Origin: Myxococcaceae bacterium
Lineage (GTDB): Bacteria > Myxococcota > Myxococcia > Myxococcales > Myxococcaceae
DNA: 56,920 bases
NCBI GenBank assembly: GCA_017881265.1
Contig: JADGRA010000064.1
Location: forward strand, 1-56,920
Direction: 5' to 3'
The notes beneath the pieces were generated by a model, which saw only the letters and a program-made list of their open reading frames with translations, searched no databases and was not told the DNA's origin. This document shows, in pieces, positions 46,062 to 54,512 of the stretch (the first letter of the stretch is position 1; the number at the start of each line of letters is the position of its first letter). Made by a program: the position numbers and the translations under genes.

Positions 46062-46807
46062 GCGGCGCGGCCGCCGGCCGCCGGCGCGGCACGCTCCGGT
46101 GCTTCGGATGGAAAGAGGCGCGGGAGCAGCAGCCCGGTGCGCGCCTTGTAGCGCGCCCAACCTGGATGCCGCGAGAGCGAGACGTCCTTCAACAGCATGT
46201 TGGGCAGGAAGAAGAAGCCCCACACCCACGCCAGGACCAGCCAGGGAATCCAGTGCCCCACCAGCAGGGCATACGCGCCGTACAGCATCATCTCGCCGAG
46301 GTAATTGGGGTTGCGGACGTAACCGAACATCCCATCCTCGATGAGGCCTTTGCGGTACTTGAGGGTAAAGTATTTCTGGCAGTCGGCGCTCATCATGATG
46401 ACGACGCCCAGGGTGTGAAGCCCGATGCAGAGGGCGAGCAAAGCGCTCGAGGGTGCCCGCGGGCCCAGCACCGGTGAGATGAGCAGCCAGGGGAACAGCC
46501 AGTACAGGCCGAGGACCGAGGCAAAGGCCATGAAGGCTCCTCCGAAGGTCACCCGCACCTGCCACGCCGGGTCGGGGAACACGGAGTCCTTCAACACCCA
46601 GCACAGGCCGTAGGTGCCGTGCAAGGCGAGATAGACCCAAGCCGCGGTGGAGAAGTTCTGGTACCAGAGCATCAGCGCGCCAATGAAGAGAAGCGTGCCA
46701 CCCTTCTGGAAGTTGATGACCCAGGCCAGCTTCAACACCCTCGGCCCGCCCAAGAAGTCCTGGCTGACGAAGTGGGTGAAGGCACTCCACGACTTCACGA
46801 GTTGCAT
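46058..46807 (-). CDS. DUF1295 / isoprenylcysteine methyltransferase-like membrane protein
   Basis: A 249-residue polytopic protein with about six hydrophobic segments. The C-terminal GMFGYVRNPNYLGEMMLYGAYAL and the basic loop SLSRHPGWARYKARTGLLLP are hallmarks of the steroid 5-alpha-reductase C-terminal / ICMT superfamily, membrane enzymes that reduce steroids or methylate prenyl-Cys with a cofactor bound near N-P-N-Y. Nearby sterol genes make a role in sterol modification conceivable but not shown. ATG 46807 begins the chain (MQLVKSWSAF). Convergent with the ferritin-like gene. Confidence 0.75.
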   Translation of the reverse strand: MQLVKSWSAFTHFVSQDFLGGPRVLKLAWVINFQKGGTLLFIGALMLWYQNFSTAAWVYLALHGTYGLCWVLKDSVFPDPAWQVRVTFGGAFMAFASVLGLYWLFPWLLISPVLGPRAPSSALLALCIGLHTLGVVIMMSADCQKYFTLKYRKGLIEDGMFGYVRNPNYLGEMMLYGAYALLVGHWIPWLVLAWVWGFFFLPNMLLKDVSLSRHPGWARYKARTGLLLPRLFPSEAPERAAPAAGGRAA

Positions 46808-46834
46808 GGCGTGCTCCGCGCCCCCGTTGGGGCC

Positions 46835-47113
46835 CTAGAAATTTCCCGACATGGACGACGGCACGGAGCCAATGAGCGCCGCGGTGAACAGGGCCCCTCC
46901 GGCACCGCCGATGCCGAGCGCGAGCCCTAAGGGGCCGAGCACCCACAGCCGTGCAAGCAGGTCGGGGTACGCCGTCAGCGCCCCACCGGTGATGGCACCG
47001 ACCAGGCCAATGATGACGTCTGCCACGAGGTTGATACCCGTCCGGCGCCCGAAGGCAGCATGCCAGAAGATGCCAAGCACCGCGCCGAGGATGGCAAACA
47101 GAAAAACACTCAT
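46835..47113 (-). CDS. Small GlsB/YeaQ/YmgE-family membrane protein
   Basis: A 92-residue protein with three hydrophobic helices: FAILGAVLGIFWHAAFG, GINLVADVIIGLVGAITGGALTA and LGLALGIGGAGGALFTAALIG. The layout (Gly-rich helices with a basic turn GRRTG between the first two) matches the stress-response YeaQ/YmgE family. Lies 27 bases upstream of the membrane protein and may be in the same transcript. Function unknown in this group. Confidence 0.65.
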   Translation of the reverse strand: MSVFLFAILGAVLGIFWHAAFGRRTGINLVADVIIGLVGAITGGALTAYPDLLARLWVLGPLGLALGIGGAGGALFTAALIGSVPSSMSGNF

Positions 47114-47188
47114 GGCAGACGGACCCTCCGGTCGGACTTCCCTGATGGGGAGGTGTCTAGCGTACCCGCATCGGCACGGGAAGAACTC

Positions 47189-48601
47189 TCAGAAGAAGAA
47201 GGCCAGGGAGAAGAGGAGGCTGAGCGTCTGAAGCGTCAGCTTCTGCTGGGCGCCATTCTGAGGCGGTACCCCCGGGGGGGTGACCTCGAAGAGGGCGGTG
47301 GAGGAAGTGCCGAACTGGTAGCCGAGGCCCACAGAGCCAGCGATGCTGGGGGTGGTGATGGACGCTCCCCCGCGAACGCCGTAGAGGGAGATGGTGCGGT
47401 AGACGACCGAGGGGACGTTGGCCGGCGCCAGGTCCGAGTAAAAGCCCGCGTGCAGGCTGATGAGGTTCGTCAACTTGAGGTGGCCCCCCAGGTTGAAGTC
47501 CAGGACGCCACGCGTACCCCAGACCTGCGTGGGCAGACTGCTGACGGTCGTCGCGGGCGCTGTCCCCTTTCCGGAGTTGACGGTGTAGACGGGCACTGAA
47601 GAGCTGATGACGTCGTAGGGCCCGGTGCCGAGGTACCAGTGGGCGTCGAGCTCGACTTCCACTGGACCAAAGTGCAGCGCGAAGCCGACCGAAACCTCAG
47701 CAGGAATCTCGTAGTTGAACGTTGCGCCGGTGTCGCGGAAGCTCAGTTGCTGGGTCGAGTTCCCACTGGCCGAGGCCGAGTTGGAGACGGCCTGCAGCGT
47801 CAAGCTCCCGCCTCGCAGGATGCGGAGCCCCGGCGGCGACACCATGGCACCGACGGCCAGCCAGTTGAGCGCTTCCCACTGGAAGCTGGCCGCTGGGAAG
47901 ATGTGAAAGTTGTAGCCACTGAAGGCCACCGTTCGCAGAGAGCCCACCGCCTGGCTGCTGCTGCGCAGAGAGCCGGTCAGCTGCCCCGCGTTGTTGGCCG
48001 TCGTGTAGGGGACAGACAGGGAAAAGCCGAGGCGGAATTTGGGGCTCACCGCCCAGCTGACGGCCGCTTGTGCCTGGAACTGGTCGAAGCTGGAATTGAC
48101 TTGGTACAGCGCGCTGGTCCTGGTCGCCGATGTGCTGGATAGGTTGATGCCCTGGGACCAGGAGATGGAGTTGCTCATGGCGAACCCGAAGCGGACGGTC
48201 TTGAGCGGGATGACCTCCTCCCCGAGCACTAGCCCGACGAAGCTCGGCACCCCTCGAAAGTTGGAGACTTGCGCCCCCTGCTCGTTGAAGCCGGTGCCGG
48301 TGAGGAGCGTGGCCTCGTAGCCCTGGAGGCTCGCGTTGAGGGCGGTGCGGCTGGAGAGCACCAGGCCGGCCGGGTTGTACCAGACGGCCGGCGCCGTCCA
48401 CGCACGGACCAGGTCGGCGCCTGACTCCAGAGACTCAGTCAACCCCGGGAAGACGTGGTTGTAGTTCGGGACGAGCAGCGTTGGAGGAAAGACAATCTGC
48501 GACACCTGCGCGTTTGCGGGCATCGAAGCCACGGCTGCCCCGGCCACCGCCAGCGCGACCCACCAACGCCCACCCGTCTCGCCCGCGCCGCGAGCGCCCA
48601 T
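47189..48601 (-). CDS. FadL/OmpP1/TodX-family outer-membrane channel
   Basis: A 470-residue exported barrel. The start ATG 48601 has AAAGGAAAACC upstream and is followed by a signal peptide (WWVALAVAGAAVASMPANA). The N-terminus after the signal contains ESGADLVRAWTAPAVWYNPAGLVLSSRTALNASLQGY, the 'hatch' region of FadL-like channels with the W-x-N-P-A motif; the rest is strand-rich and ends LSLLFSLAFFF. FadL-type channels take up long-chain fatty acids or other hydrophobic compounds. It lies near sterol genes, so hydrophobic cargo is plausible. Confidence 0.85.
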   Translation of the reverse strand: MGARGAGETGGRWWVALAVAGAAVASMPANAQVSQIVFPPTLLVPNYNHVFPGLTESLESGADLVRAWTAPAVWYNPAGLVLSSRTALNASLQGYEATLLTGTGFNEQGAQVSNFRGVPSFVGLVLGEEVIPLKTVRFGFAMSNSISWSQGINLSSTSATRTSALYQVNSSFDQFQAQAAVSWAVSPKFRLGFSLSVPYTTANNAGQLTGSLRSSSQAVGSLRTVAFSGYNFHIFPAASFQWEALNWLAVGAMVSPPGLRILRGGSLTLQAVSNSASASGNSTQQLSFRDTGATFNYEIPAEVSVGFALHFGPVEVELDAHWYLGTGPYDVISSSVPVYTVNSGKGTAPATTVSSLPTQVWGTRGVLDFNLGGHLKLTNLISLHAGFYSDLAPANVPSVVYRTISLYGVRGGASITTPSIAGSVGLGYQFGTSSTALFEVTPPGVPPQNGAQQKLTLQTLSLLFSLAFFF

Positions 48602-48694
48602 GGTTTTCCTTTGCGCAGGCACCCCGATGTGCCGCGCGCGGCCAAGCTAGCGCAGCCACGAAGGGAGAGCACCCGTGGAAGGAGGCGCGGACGT

Positions 48695-50656
48695 TCATCC
48701 CACGCTGACTCCATCGACGAGGGCGAGCGCCCACACCGGGAAGACCCGAAGGTATGCGTCGTAGTGAATGGCGCATGTCTTGTTGAAGACACCCGCGATG
48801 TGCTCTTCGGGCCATCGCCCATCCGGCTGCTGCCGCGCCCGTAGGAAGGCCGCGCCGCGCTGCGCCGCGCGGCTCGGCCCCTCCCCGCAGGCGTGAAGGG
48901 CGAGCAGCGCCCAGGACGTCATCACCGCCTGCCCACCCTCGGCGTGCACCCAGGTGCGCTGCCGGCAGCTCTCAATGGTTTCCCCCCAGCCCCCGTCTGC
49001 CAGTTGGTGCGCACGCAGGTACGCCGCCGCACGCCGTAGGGCTGGGTGTTCCACCTCCACGCCGGCCGCCCGAAGGCCCCACGTCCCAAACCACGTGCCA
49101 TAGCTGAAGCACACGCCCCAGGACCCCTCCCAGCCACCATCCTCGCCCTGGGCACGGAGGATGAAGTCGCGACCTCGGCGCACGGCGCCTCGCAGGGCCT
49201 CGGCCCGGGAGGCTGGGAGCGCCTTGGACGCGTGCAGGTACGCCATGAGCGCCTGGACACAGGCCGACGTGCACTCGACGTAGGAATAGTCGACCATGAT
49301 GTCGCCGAAGACGTCCGATGGGTTGAGCAACTCGAGCCATCGCGGTCCGCGCCTCAACTCATAGGTGGCCCAGCCCCCGTCGCCATTCTGCATCGAGAGC
49401 AGCAGGCTCACCGCGTCCGCCAAGCGTTCTGCCGAAAGCGTCAAGTCGAGTGGCTCCAGCGCTGCCAGCAAGAGGCTGGCCTTGAGGCCCTCCGCAGTGC
49501 AGTCGCTGATGGGCCAGCCGTGCTCCCGGGTGCTGAACGGCCAGCCGCCCTTGCTCGGGTGCCGGTAGTGGCGCTCGGGTTGCGGACTGTCCTCGAGGAC
49601 CTGCTGGTCAACGATGAAGCGGTATGCGCGGGCCAGCGTGGGACGCATGCGCTGGGTCTGTCCGGTGGCGGCAATGGCTTGCACGGCAAAGGCAGTGTCC
49701 CAAAGCTCCGAGGAGTTGTAGCCATTCATCTTCAGCCCGTCGCGGTTCTCCCACAGGTAGTCCGCCAGGCGGGCGACGTGCGCCTCGACCTCCGCCCCGC
49801 CCGGGCGCTCGAAGTGCCACACCAGCGTGTTGTAGAGCTTGTTCACCGGTCCGATGCAGATGTGGTGGGTCGCCTCGTCCTCCGCCCGGATTTGCTGGAG
49901 GACTTCCGCCAACGCCCGCTCGCGCAGGGCGCCGGAATGCATGCCCTCGTACGCGCCGAGAAGCCGGTTGACGCGCTGGAGGAAGGCCGTTCGTGGCGTG
50001 TAGACGTCCGTCGGCGCCAGTCGGTCCCGCGCCGCCCTCCAGTCGATGGCCGCATACGGCTCGGCGTAGATTTCTTCCCGGAGGGCGCGCAGCACGGGCG
50101 CGTCCGCGACCCGGGCCCGCCGGCCATACAGGTGACTCATCGGCAGGTACACCATCCGGCAGTGGCACCAGAGTCGGCCCGGGTGGAATGGCAACCAGCG
50201 CGGGAGCAGCCACAACTCCGGCGGGACCGGGTAGAGGCCCTCGTACTCGTAGAGGCCGAGCACGCAGAGCATGAATTTTCCCCAGGACGCCGACGCCAGG
50301 GCGCCGCCGTGGGGCAGGAACCAGGCCCGCGCCCGCTGAAGGCCTGCGTCCTCGGGTGGGACGCCGAGGAGCCGCAAGGCCACGTAGTTAAGGACGGAGG
50401 TGAAAACCTGACTGCTTCCCTCCACGTCCAGCCCCCAGCCCCCGTCGCCGTTCTGGTGGGCGCGGAGGTAGCGGAGAAAGCCTGCCCGGGTGGACGCGTC
50501 GGGCACGCGTCCAAGCGCGTACAGGGTGCCCACGTAGAGCGGGGGGAGAAACAGGGGTCCGCCGTAGTCCCCCTTCCAGCTTCCCGAGGGGTCCTGGGTG
50601 GCCACCAGGACGTCGAGGCCCTTCTCGATGGGGGAACGTCCGGCGGGTGCGCGCAT
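48695..50656 (-). CDS. Oxidosqualene cyclase (lanosterol/cycloartenol synthase type)
   Basis: A 653-residue triterpene cyclase. Five QW-type repeats are seen, e.g. AHQNGDGGWGLD, MQNGDGGWATYE, AQGEDGGWEGSWG, HQLADGGWGETIES and QQPDGRWPEE. The catalytic region reads DCTAEGLK (D385), the oxidosqualene-cyclase form; squalene-hopene cyclases have DDTA. VYLPMSHLYGRR and GVFNKTCAIHYDAYLRVFPVWAL are further eukaryote-like OSC signatures. It converts 2,3-oxidosqualene to a sterol skeleton. It starts eight bases after the squalene-synthase stop, so the two form an operon; the start ATG 50656 lacks a strong ribosome site. Confidence 0.9.
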   Translation of the reverse strand: MRAPAGRSPIEKGLDVLVATQDPSGSWKGDYGGPLFLPPLYVGTLYALGRVPDASTRAGFLRYLRAHQNGDGGWGLDVEGSSQVFTSVLNYVALRLLGVPPEDAGLQRARAWFLPHGGALASASWGKFMLCVLGLYEYEGLYPVPPELWLLPRWLPFHPGRLWCHCRMVYLPMSHLYGRRARVADAPVLRALREEIYAEPYAAIDWRAARDRLAPTDVYTPRTAFLQRVNRLLGAYEGMHSGALRERALAEVLQQIRAEDEATHHICIGPVNKLYNTLVWHFERPGGAEVEAHVARLADYLWENRDGLKMNGYNSSELWDTAFAVQAIAATGQTQRMRPTLARAYRFIVDQQVLEDSPQPERHYRHPSKGGWPFSTREHGWPISDCTAEGLKASLLLAALEPLDLTLSAERLADAVSLLLSMQNGDGGWATYELRRGPRWLELLNPSDVFGDIMVDYSYVECTSACVQALMAYLHASKALPASRAEALRGAVRRGRDFILRAQGEDGGWEGSWGVCFSYGTWFGTWGLRAAGVEVEHPALRRAAAYLRAHQLADGGWGETIESCRQRTWVHAEGGQAVMTSWALLALHACGEGPSRAAQRGAAFLRARQQPDGRWPEEHIAGVFNKTCAIHYDAYLRVFPVWALALVDGVSVG

Positions 50657-50664
50657 GGCGTTTG

Positions 50665-51723
50665 CTAGACAGCGGGCGCCGGTAACCCGGCGGTGTACCT
50701 CCGGAAGGCCATGCGCAGCGCCCAGTCCTGGTCCACCAGCGCCCGGGTGAACAGCATCACCCGCTTGACGGAAGCACGGGTGATTTTGACGGGCGGCCCG
50801 CTGAAGACCTCCGGGTTGCCACGCAGCGCACGCATGGTGAGAACCGCCAGGAAGAGCGGCCACAGGCAGAAGAGCCGGATGCCCCTCTCCTCGCGCGGAA
50901 GCAGCAGGGTGTACTCCAGCGATGTTTCTGCCTCGCGGTGGGCGACCGCCAGCATGTCGTCGAGGAACTCCAGGGCCGCGGCGCGATGGTCATGCAAGAG
51001 CAGGTTGTCAGCGGTCAGGCCGTGGCGCGCCATCAACGTCCGGGGGAGCCAGCAACTCCCGCGCTCGCGGTCCTCGCGGATGTCTTTGAGAATGTTGGTG
51101 AGCTGCAGTGCGCGACCAAACGCAGCGGCGCGCGGCTCGAGCTCTCCGCGACGCAGCGCCACCGACGGGGCGTAGCCGGCGAACAACTCGGTGAGCATTT
51201 GGCCCACCGTGCCGGCCACGTAGTAGCAGTAGGTGAGCGTCGCGTTCAGGTCGTCGAATCCCAGCGCCGCGCCCTGCCGCTCGACCCCTTCCATCACCTG
51301 TGCCATGCCCGACGTCATCTCCCGCACGCACCGGTCGATGGCGGGCCTGACCCACGGTGGCAACTCGGAAACCGTCTCGAGGACGCGCGACGTGCCCCGC
51401 AGCAGCCGCACCTCAGCGGGTGGTGCCGACGGACGCAACGCGGCCACGGCCGTGGCCGCAAACCGCTCGGCGGCCATGGGCCAGTCCGGAGGGAGCGTGC
51501 ACAGTCGTGCAAACTCGCCCATCAAGGGTCGACGCGCGGCTGAGGACGCCATCGACTCGTCCTCCAGCGTGTCGGCGATTCGGCAGAGGAGGTAGGCAAC
51601 CGTCACCGCCAGGTCGAGCGGTGCAGGAAGCAGCGGAATGTTGAGGGCGAAGGTCCGGGAGACCTCAGGAAGCGCAGCCCGGCAGAAACCCTGAGCGGAT
51701 TCGACACGAGACGCAAGGCGCAT
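50665..51723 (-). CDS. Squalene synthase (squalene/phytoene synthase family)
   Basis: A 352-residue prenyltransferase that joins two farnesyl diphosphates to squalene. The first Asp-rich motif lies in LLCRIADTLEDE, the second in TNILKDIREDRERGSCWLP; SRTFALNIPLLP and YCYYVAGTVGQMLTELF are also typical. The neighbouring oxidosqualene cyclase and a squalene-epoxidase-like gene make squalene the likely product rather than phytoene. ATG 51723. Two further helices near the C-terminus (LFCLWPLFLAVLTMRAL) resemble the membrane-associated tail of eukaryotic squalene synthases. Confidence 0.88.
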   Translation of the reverse strand: MRLASRVESAQGFCRAALPEVSRTFALNIPLLPAPLDLAVTVAYLLCRIADTLEDESMASSAARRPLMGEFARLCTLPPDWPMAAERFAATAVAALRPSAPPAEVRLLRGTSRVLETVSELPPWVRPAIDRCVREMTSGMAQVMEGVERQGAALGFDDLNATLTYCYYVAGTVGQMLTELFAGYAPSVALRRGELEPRAAAFGRALQLTNILKDIREDRERGSCWLPRTLMARHGLTADNLLLHDHRAAALEFLDDMLAVAHREAETSLEYTLLLPREERGIRLFCLWPLFLAVLTMRALRGNPEVFSGPPVKITRASVKRVMLFTRALVDQDWALRMAFRRYTAGLPAPAV

Positions 51724-52002
51724 GGGTGGGTCGCATCCGGTCCGATGGGGCCGCCGGCCGCAGGCCGTGACCGGATGGAAAGTGCGGGCGTTTTAACAGG
51801 GCGCTGTCCACGCCCGCAACCCTCCGGGAACAACTCGGCTTTTCGGGTGGGCGCCAAAGCCCCTTCCCGCAAGCCGCCCCGGGGGGCGTCTGCCTCCTGG
51901 TGGAACTGGGCTCCCACCACCGGTCCCGCGCCTTCAAGGACGGCGCGGGACCCGAAGACTGGGGCGTTGCCCGTGAAGGCTTGCTCGCGGGCGGAGCCCT
52001 GG

Positions 52003-52770
52003 CTACTTGGCCGGGATGTAGCTGAGGTCGGCGCGGTACTTGTAGATGCTGGTGTGGATAGAGTGGAACGTCTTCCGGAGCGAGGCCATCAGGGCTGCAC
52101 CCTCGTCCTTGCCGTATGCCTCCGCCATCGCCGCATCCAGCGTCTTGTCGTTCGGTTGGAAAGCGCCCCAGTTGGCGCGGTCACCCACCAGCACAAAGGT
52201 GGGGTTCTCACCGCCGTTGACGAGTTGGTACCAGCGACTCGGCCCCGCAACCGCGTAGTTCGTCTTCTTGATGCCCTCGTTGATTTTCTTCACCGCGTCG
52301 ACGAAGTCATTCACCGCGTCGGGCCGGAGCAGGTACGTCGCGATGGCCATCAGCGGAGTCGGAGACCAGCCGGCCGCGATGGGCGACTGGCTGATGTCGG
52401 TGCGTTCGGTCCAGTAACTCGCCATCGAACGGGCCAGCGTCGGACCCATGGTGGCATAGGCGTCTGCCAAGTCCGCCTTCGCCGTCGCCTCGCGCGCGTC
52501 CAGTTCCTTCCACGCGTGCCCGAGGGTGCCGACGACGTAGGCGCCCGTGTTGTCTCCCGAAACCACCTGCCAGACGTAATACGTCCAGGCGTCCTTCTGG
52601 CCCTTGTGCCAACCCCAGTGCTTCGTGCGGGCGGCCTCATACTGCTTCGCCTCTCCCGGCTTCGGGAACTGGGAGTTGATGATGGTGACGTTGGCGCTCT
52701 GCTGCGCAAACACCGGGAACGCCGGTGCCACGGCGAACAGCACTCCCAGGACTGCACTCTTGACGCGCAT
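52003..52770 (-). CDS. Exported protein of unknown function
   Basis: A 255-residue protein with a signal peptide (VLGVLFAVAPAFPVFAQ), start ATG 52770 after GAGGAG. The mature part is helix-rich with Trp/Tyr residues (HWGWHKGQKDAWTYYVWQVVSG, GPTLARSMASYWTERTD) and a C-terminal SIHTSIYKYRADLSYIPAK. It looks like a periplasmic soluble protein of a dimeric alpha/beta-barrel (ABM-like) kind but no catalytic motif is evident. It lies between squalene synthase and the divergent epoxidase-like gene. Confidence 0.6.
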   Translation of the reverse strand: MRVKSAVLGVLFAVAPAFPVFAQQSANVTIINSQFPKPGEAKQYEAARTKHWGWHKGQKDAWTYYVWQVVSGDNTGAYVVGTLGHAWKELDAREATAKADLADAYATMGPTLARSMASYWTERTDISQSPIAAGWSPTPLMAIATYLLRPDAVNDFVDAVKKINEGIKKTNYAVAGPSRWYQLVNGGENPTFVLVGDRANWGAFQPNDKTLDAAMAEAYGKDEGAALMASLRKTFHSIHTSIYKYRADLSYIPAK

Positions 52771-53101
52771 GGGGCTCTCCTCGCTGCGGATGAATTGGGC
52801 GCCGGGGTGGAGTCTCTGGCTGCGTGGAAGCCAGCTTGGATGCCCCCCAAGCAAACGGCCGATGGCCTATAACACGTTTGCTGGAGGACAATGACTGAGA
52901 GTGGCGAGACACGGGCCCCGGGGATGGCCTTCTCCTGTCTCGCGGTACCTGCGCCCGAGAGGAGTGGGCCCCCGGGGACTTCAAGCCCGCGACAGCCTGC
53001 GCTTGGAAACCAATCCCCCGCGTCCCACCTCTCCATCCTGCCGCGCTGACAGCAGCGTCCTGGGTTACATAGCCGCAGGGCCGGTGGAGGACAGAAGACG
53101 C
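52771..53101. other. Divergent promoter region, no gene
   Basis: Separates the minus-strand exported protein from the plus-strand squalene-epoxidase-like gene. GC-rich; no clear -10 box or operator seen. Confidence 0.45.
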
Positions 53102-54493
53102 GTGGACTGGCAGGGTGGTGCAGTCGTGGTGGGCGCCGGAACGGCCGGATGTGCCGTCGCGGCGGCCTTGGCAAGTCTCGACCTCGACGTGCTGGTGGTG
53201 GACGCAGGCATGGACCGCACGCGCCAGCTTGCCGGCGAGCTGATGCACCCCTCGGGCGCCGCCGACCTTCAGGCACTCGGCTTCCAGGACGCGCTGCGCG
53301 CGACTGGCGCCGTGTCCGTCCGCGGCTTCGCCGTGGTGGACGCGACCGAACCGTCGGACCCGTCGACGTGCCTTCTGCCCTATGGCCCTCTCGGGGAAGG
53401 GGTGGCCATGGAACACAGCGCGCTGGTCGCGGCGCTGCAGGCTTCACTGGTGGGCCGCCCTCACGTCACCGTCTGGGACGCCTCCCGCGTCGTCCGCGTT
53501 GCGCGGAATGGGGCTGACGGAGTCGAGGTGGATGTCCTCCGCCCGGACGGAACCGAGGCCCGCGTCGCGGCCCGTCTGCTGGTCGCCGCCGACGGACGCG
53601 CCTCCAGGGTGCGGGGGATGCTCGGCATCGAGGAGGAAAATGTCCGTCTATCCACCATGTCGGGGACGCTGGTCGACGCCTCGCACCTGCCCCATCCTGG
53701 CTTCGGACACCTCTTCGTGGGCGGCCCGGCGCCGGTGCTGGCCTATGCCATCTCGGCCGACCGAGCGCGCGTGATGATGGATTTGCCGACGGGCGCAGAG
53801 CCGACGACGCCCCTGCGGGAGCCGCACTACCTGCGGGCGCTGCCGGCAGGCCTGCAAGCGGCCGTGACAAAGGCGCTGGCCCAGGACCGACCCTTGGCCT
53901 CGGCCAATTTCACTCGCCTTCCCAAGCAAGTCGCGCGCGGCTCGGCGGTCCTGGTCGGGGACTCCGCCGGTTGCTGCCACCCGCTCAGTGCCAGTGGGAT
54001 GGCCTCGTGCACAAGGGACGCGCTGACGCTTGCGCACGTGCTTCGCGAGAGGGGCGGCGACATCCCGGCTGCCCTCGCCAGCTACGCGCTGGTGCGCCGC
54101 GGGCCGCAGCGGACACGCCTCAACCTCGCATCCGCGCTCTACCGGTGCTTCTCGGAGGCCAGCCCGGAGATGACGGCCCTCCGCCAGGGCATTGTCCGTT
54201 ACTGGATGCGAAGCCCCGCCGGGCGAGACACCTCGATGGCACTGCTCTCCACGCGCGAGTCGCGGATGTGGGTGATGAGCTTCGAGTACGCCCGCGTGGT
54301 GGGGCATTCCTTCGCCGCGCTGGCACGACGCCTGCTGAAAGGAGCCGTCCCGCTGGGCACGGCCGTCCGCGCCTCGCTGGGTCTCGTCCGCTCTACCCTG
54401 CCCCACGTGGGCGAAGCCGCTCGCGCCCTGTTTGAGGACGCCGGGCTGCGGCGCGCAGCGGCTGCTTCTGGAAGGCGCTCCGCTTCGGCCTGA
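53102..54493 (+). CDS. Squalene-epoxidase-like FAD monooxygenase
   Basis: A 463-residue flavoprotein of the UbiH/squalene-monooxygenase family, which inserts oxygen into squalene to give 2,3-oxidosqualene. The FAD-binding VVVGAGTAGCAVAAALAS is followed by GELMHPSGAADLQALG (eukaryotic squalene epoxidases have a GELLQPGG-type stretch) and GDSAGCCHPLSASGMA, the second FAD motif with the HPL seen in squalene epoxidases. The start could be GTG 53102 (GGAGG 11 bases upstream) or GTG 53084. With squalene synthase and oxidosqualene cyclase nearby, the sterol role is well supported by context but not proven. Confidence 0.8.
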   Translation: MDWQGGAVVVGAGTAGCAVAAALASLDLDVLVVDAGMDRTRQLAGELMHPSGAADLQALGFQDALRATGAVSVRGFAVVDATEPSDPSTCLLPYGPLGEGVAMEHSALVAALQASLVGRPHVTVWDASRVVRVARNGADGVEVDVLRPDGTEARVAARLLVAADGRASRVRGMLGIEEENVRLSTMSGTLVDASHLPHPGFGHLFVGGPAPVLAYAISADRARVMMDLPTGAEPTTPLREPHYLRALPAGLQAAVTKALAQDRPLASANFTRLPKQVARGSAVLVGDSAGCCHPLSASGMASCTRDALTLAHVLRERGGDIPAALASYALVRRGPQRTRLNLASALYRCFSEASPEMTALRQGIVRYWMRSPAGRDTSMALLSTRESRMWVMSFEYARVVGHSFAALARRLLKGAVPLGTAVRASLGLVRSTLPHVGEAARALFEDAGLRRAAAASGRRSASA

Positions 54494-54512
54494 TGCCAGA
54501 CCGAAGCAGCCC

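Noticed and set aside
49046-50668. Plus-strand frame of 540 codons opposite the oxidosqualene cyclase
   Set aside because: Arginine/valine/glutamine-rich shadow with no start signal or domain; the cyclase is on the other strand.
51745-52872. Plus-strand frame across the unknown exported protein
   Set aside because: Mostly antisense to a minus-strand gene with a clear signal peptide and ribosome site; no protein features.
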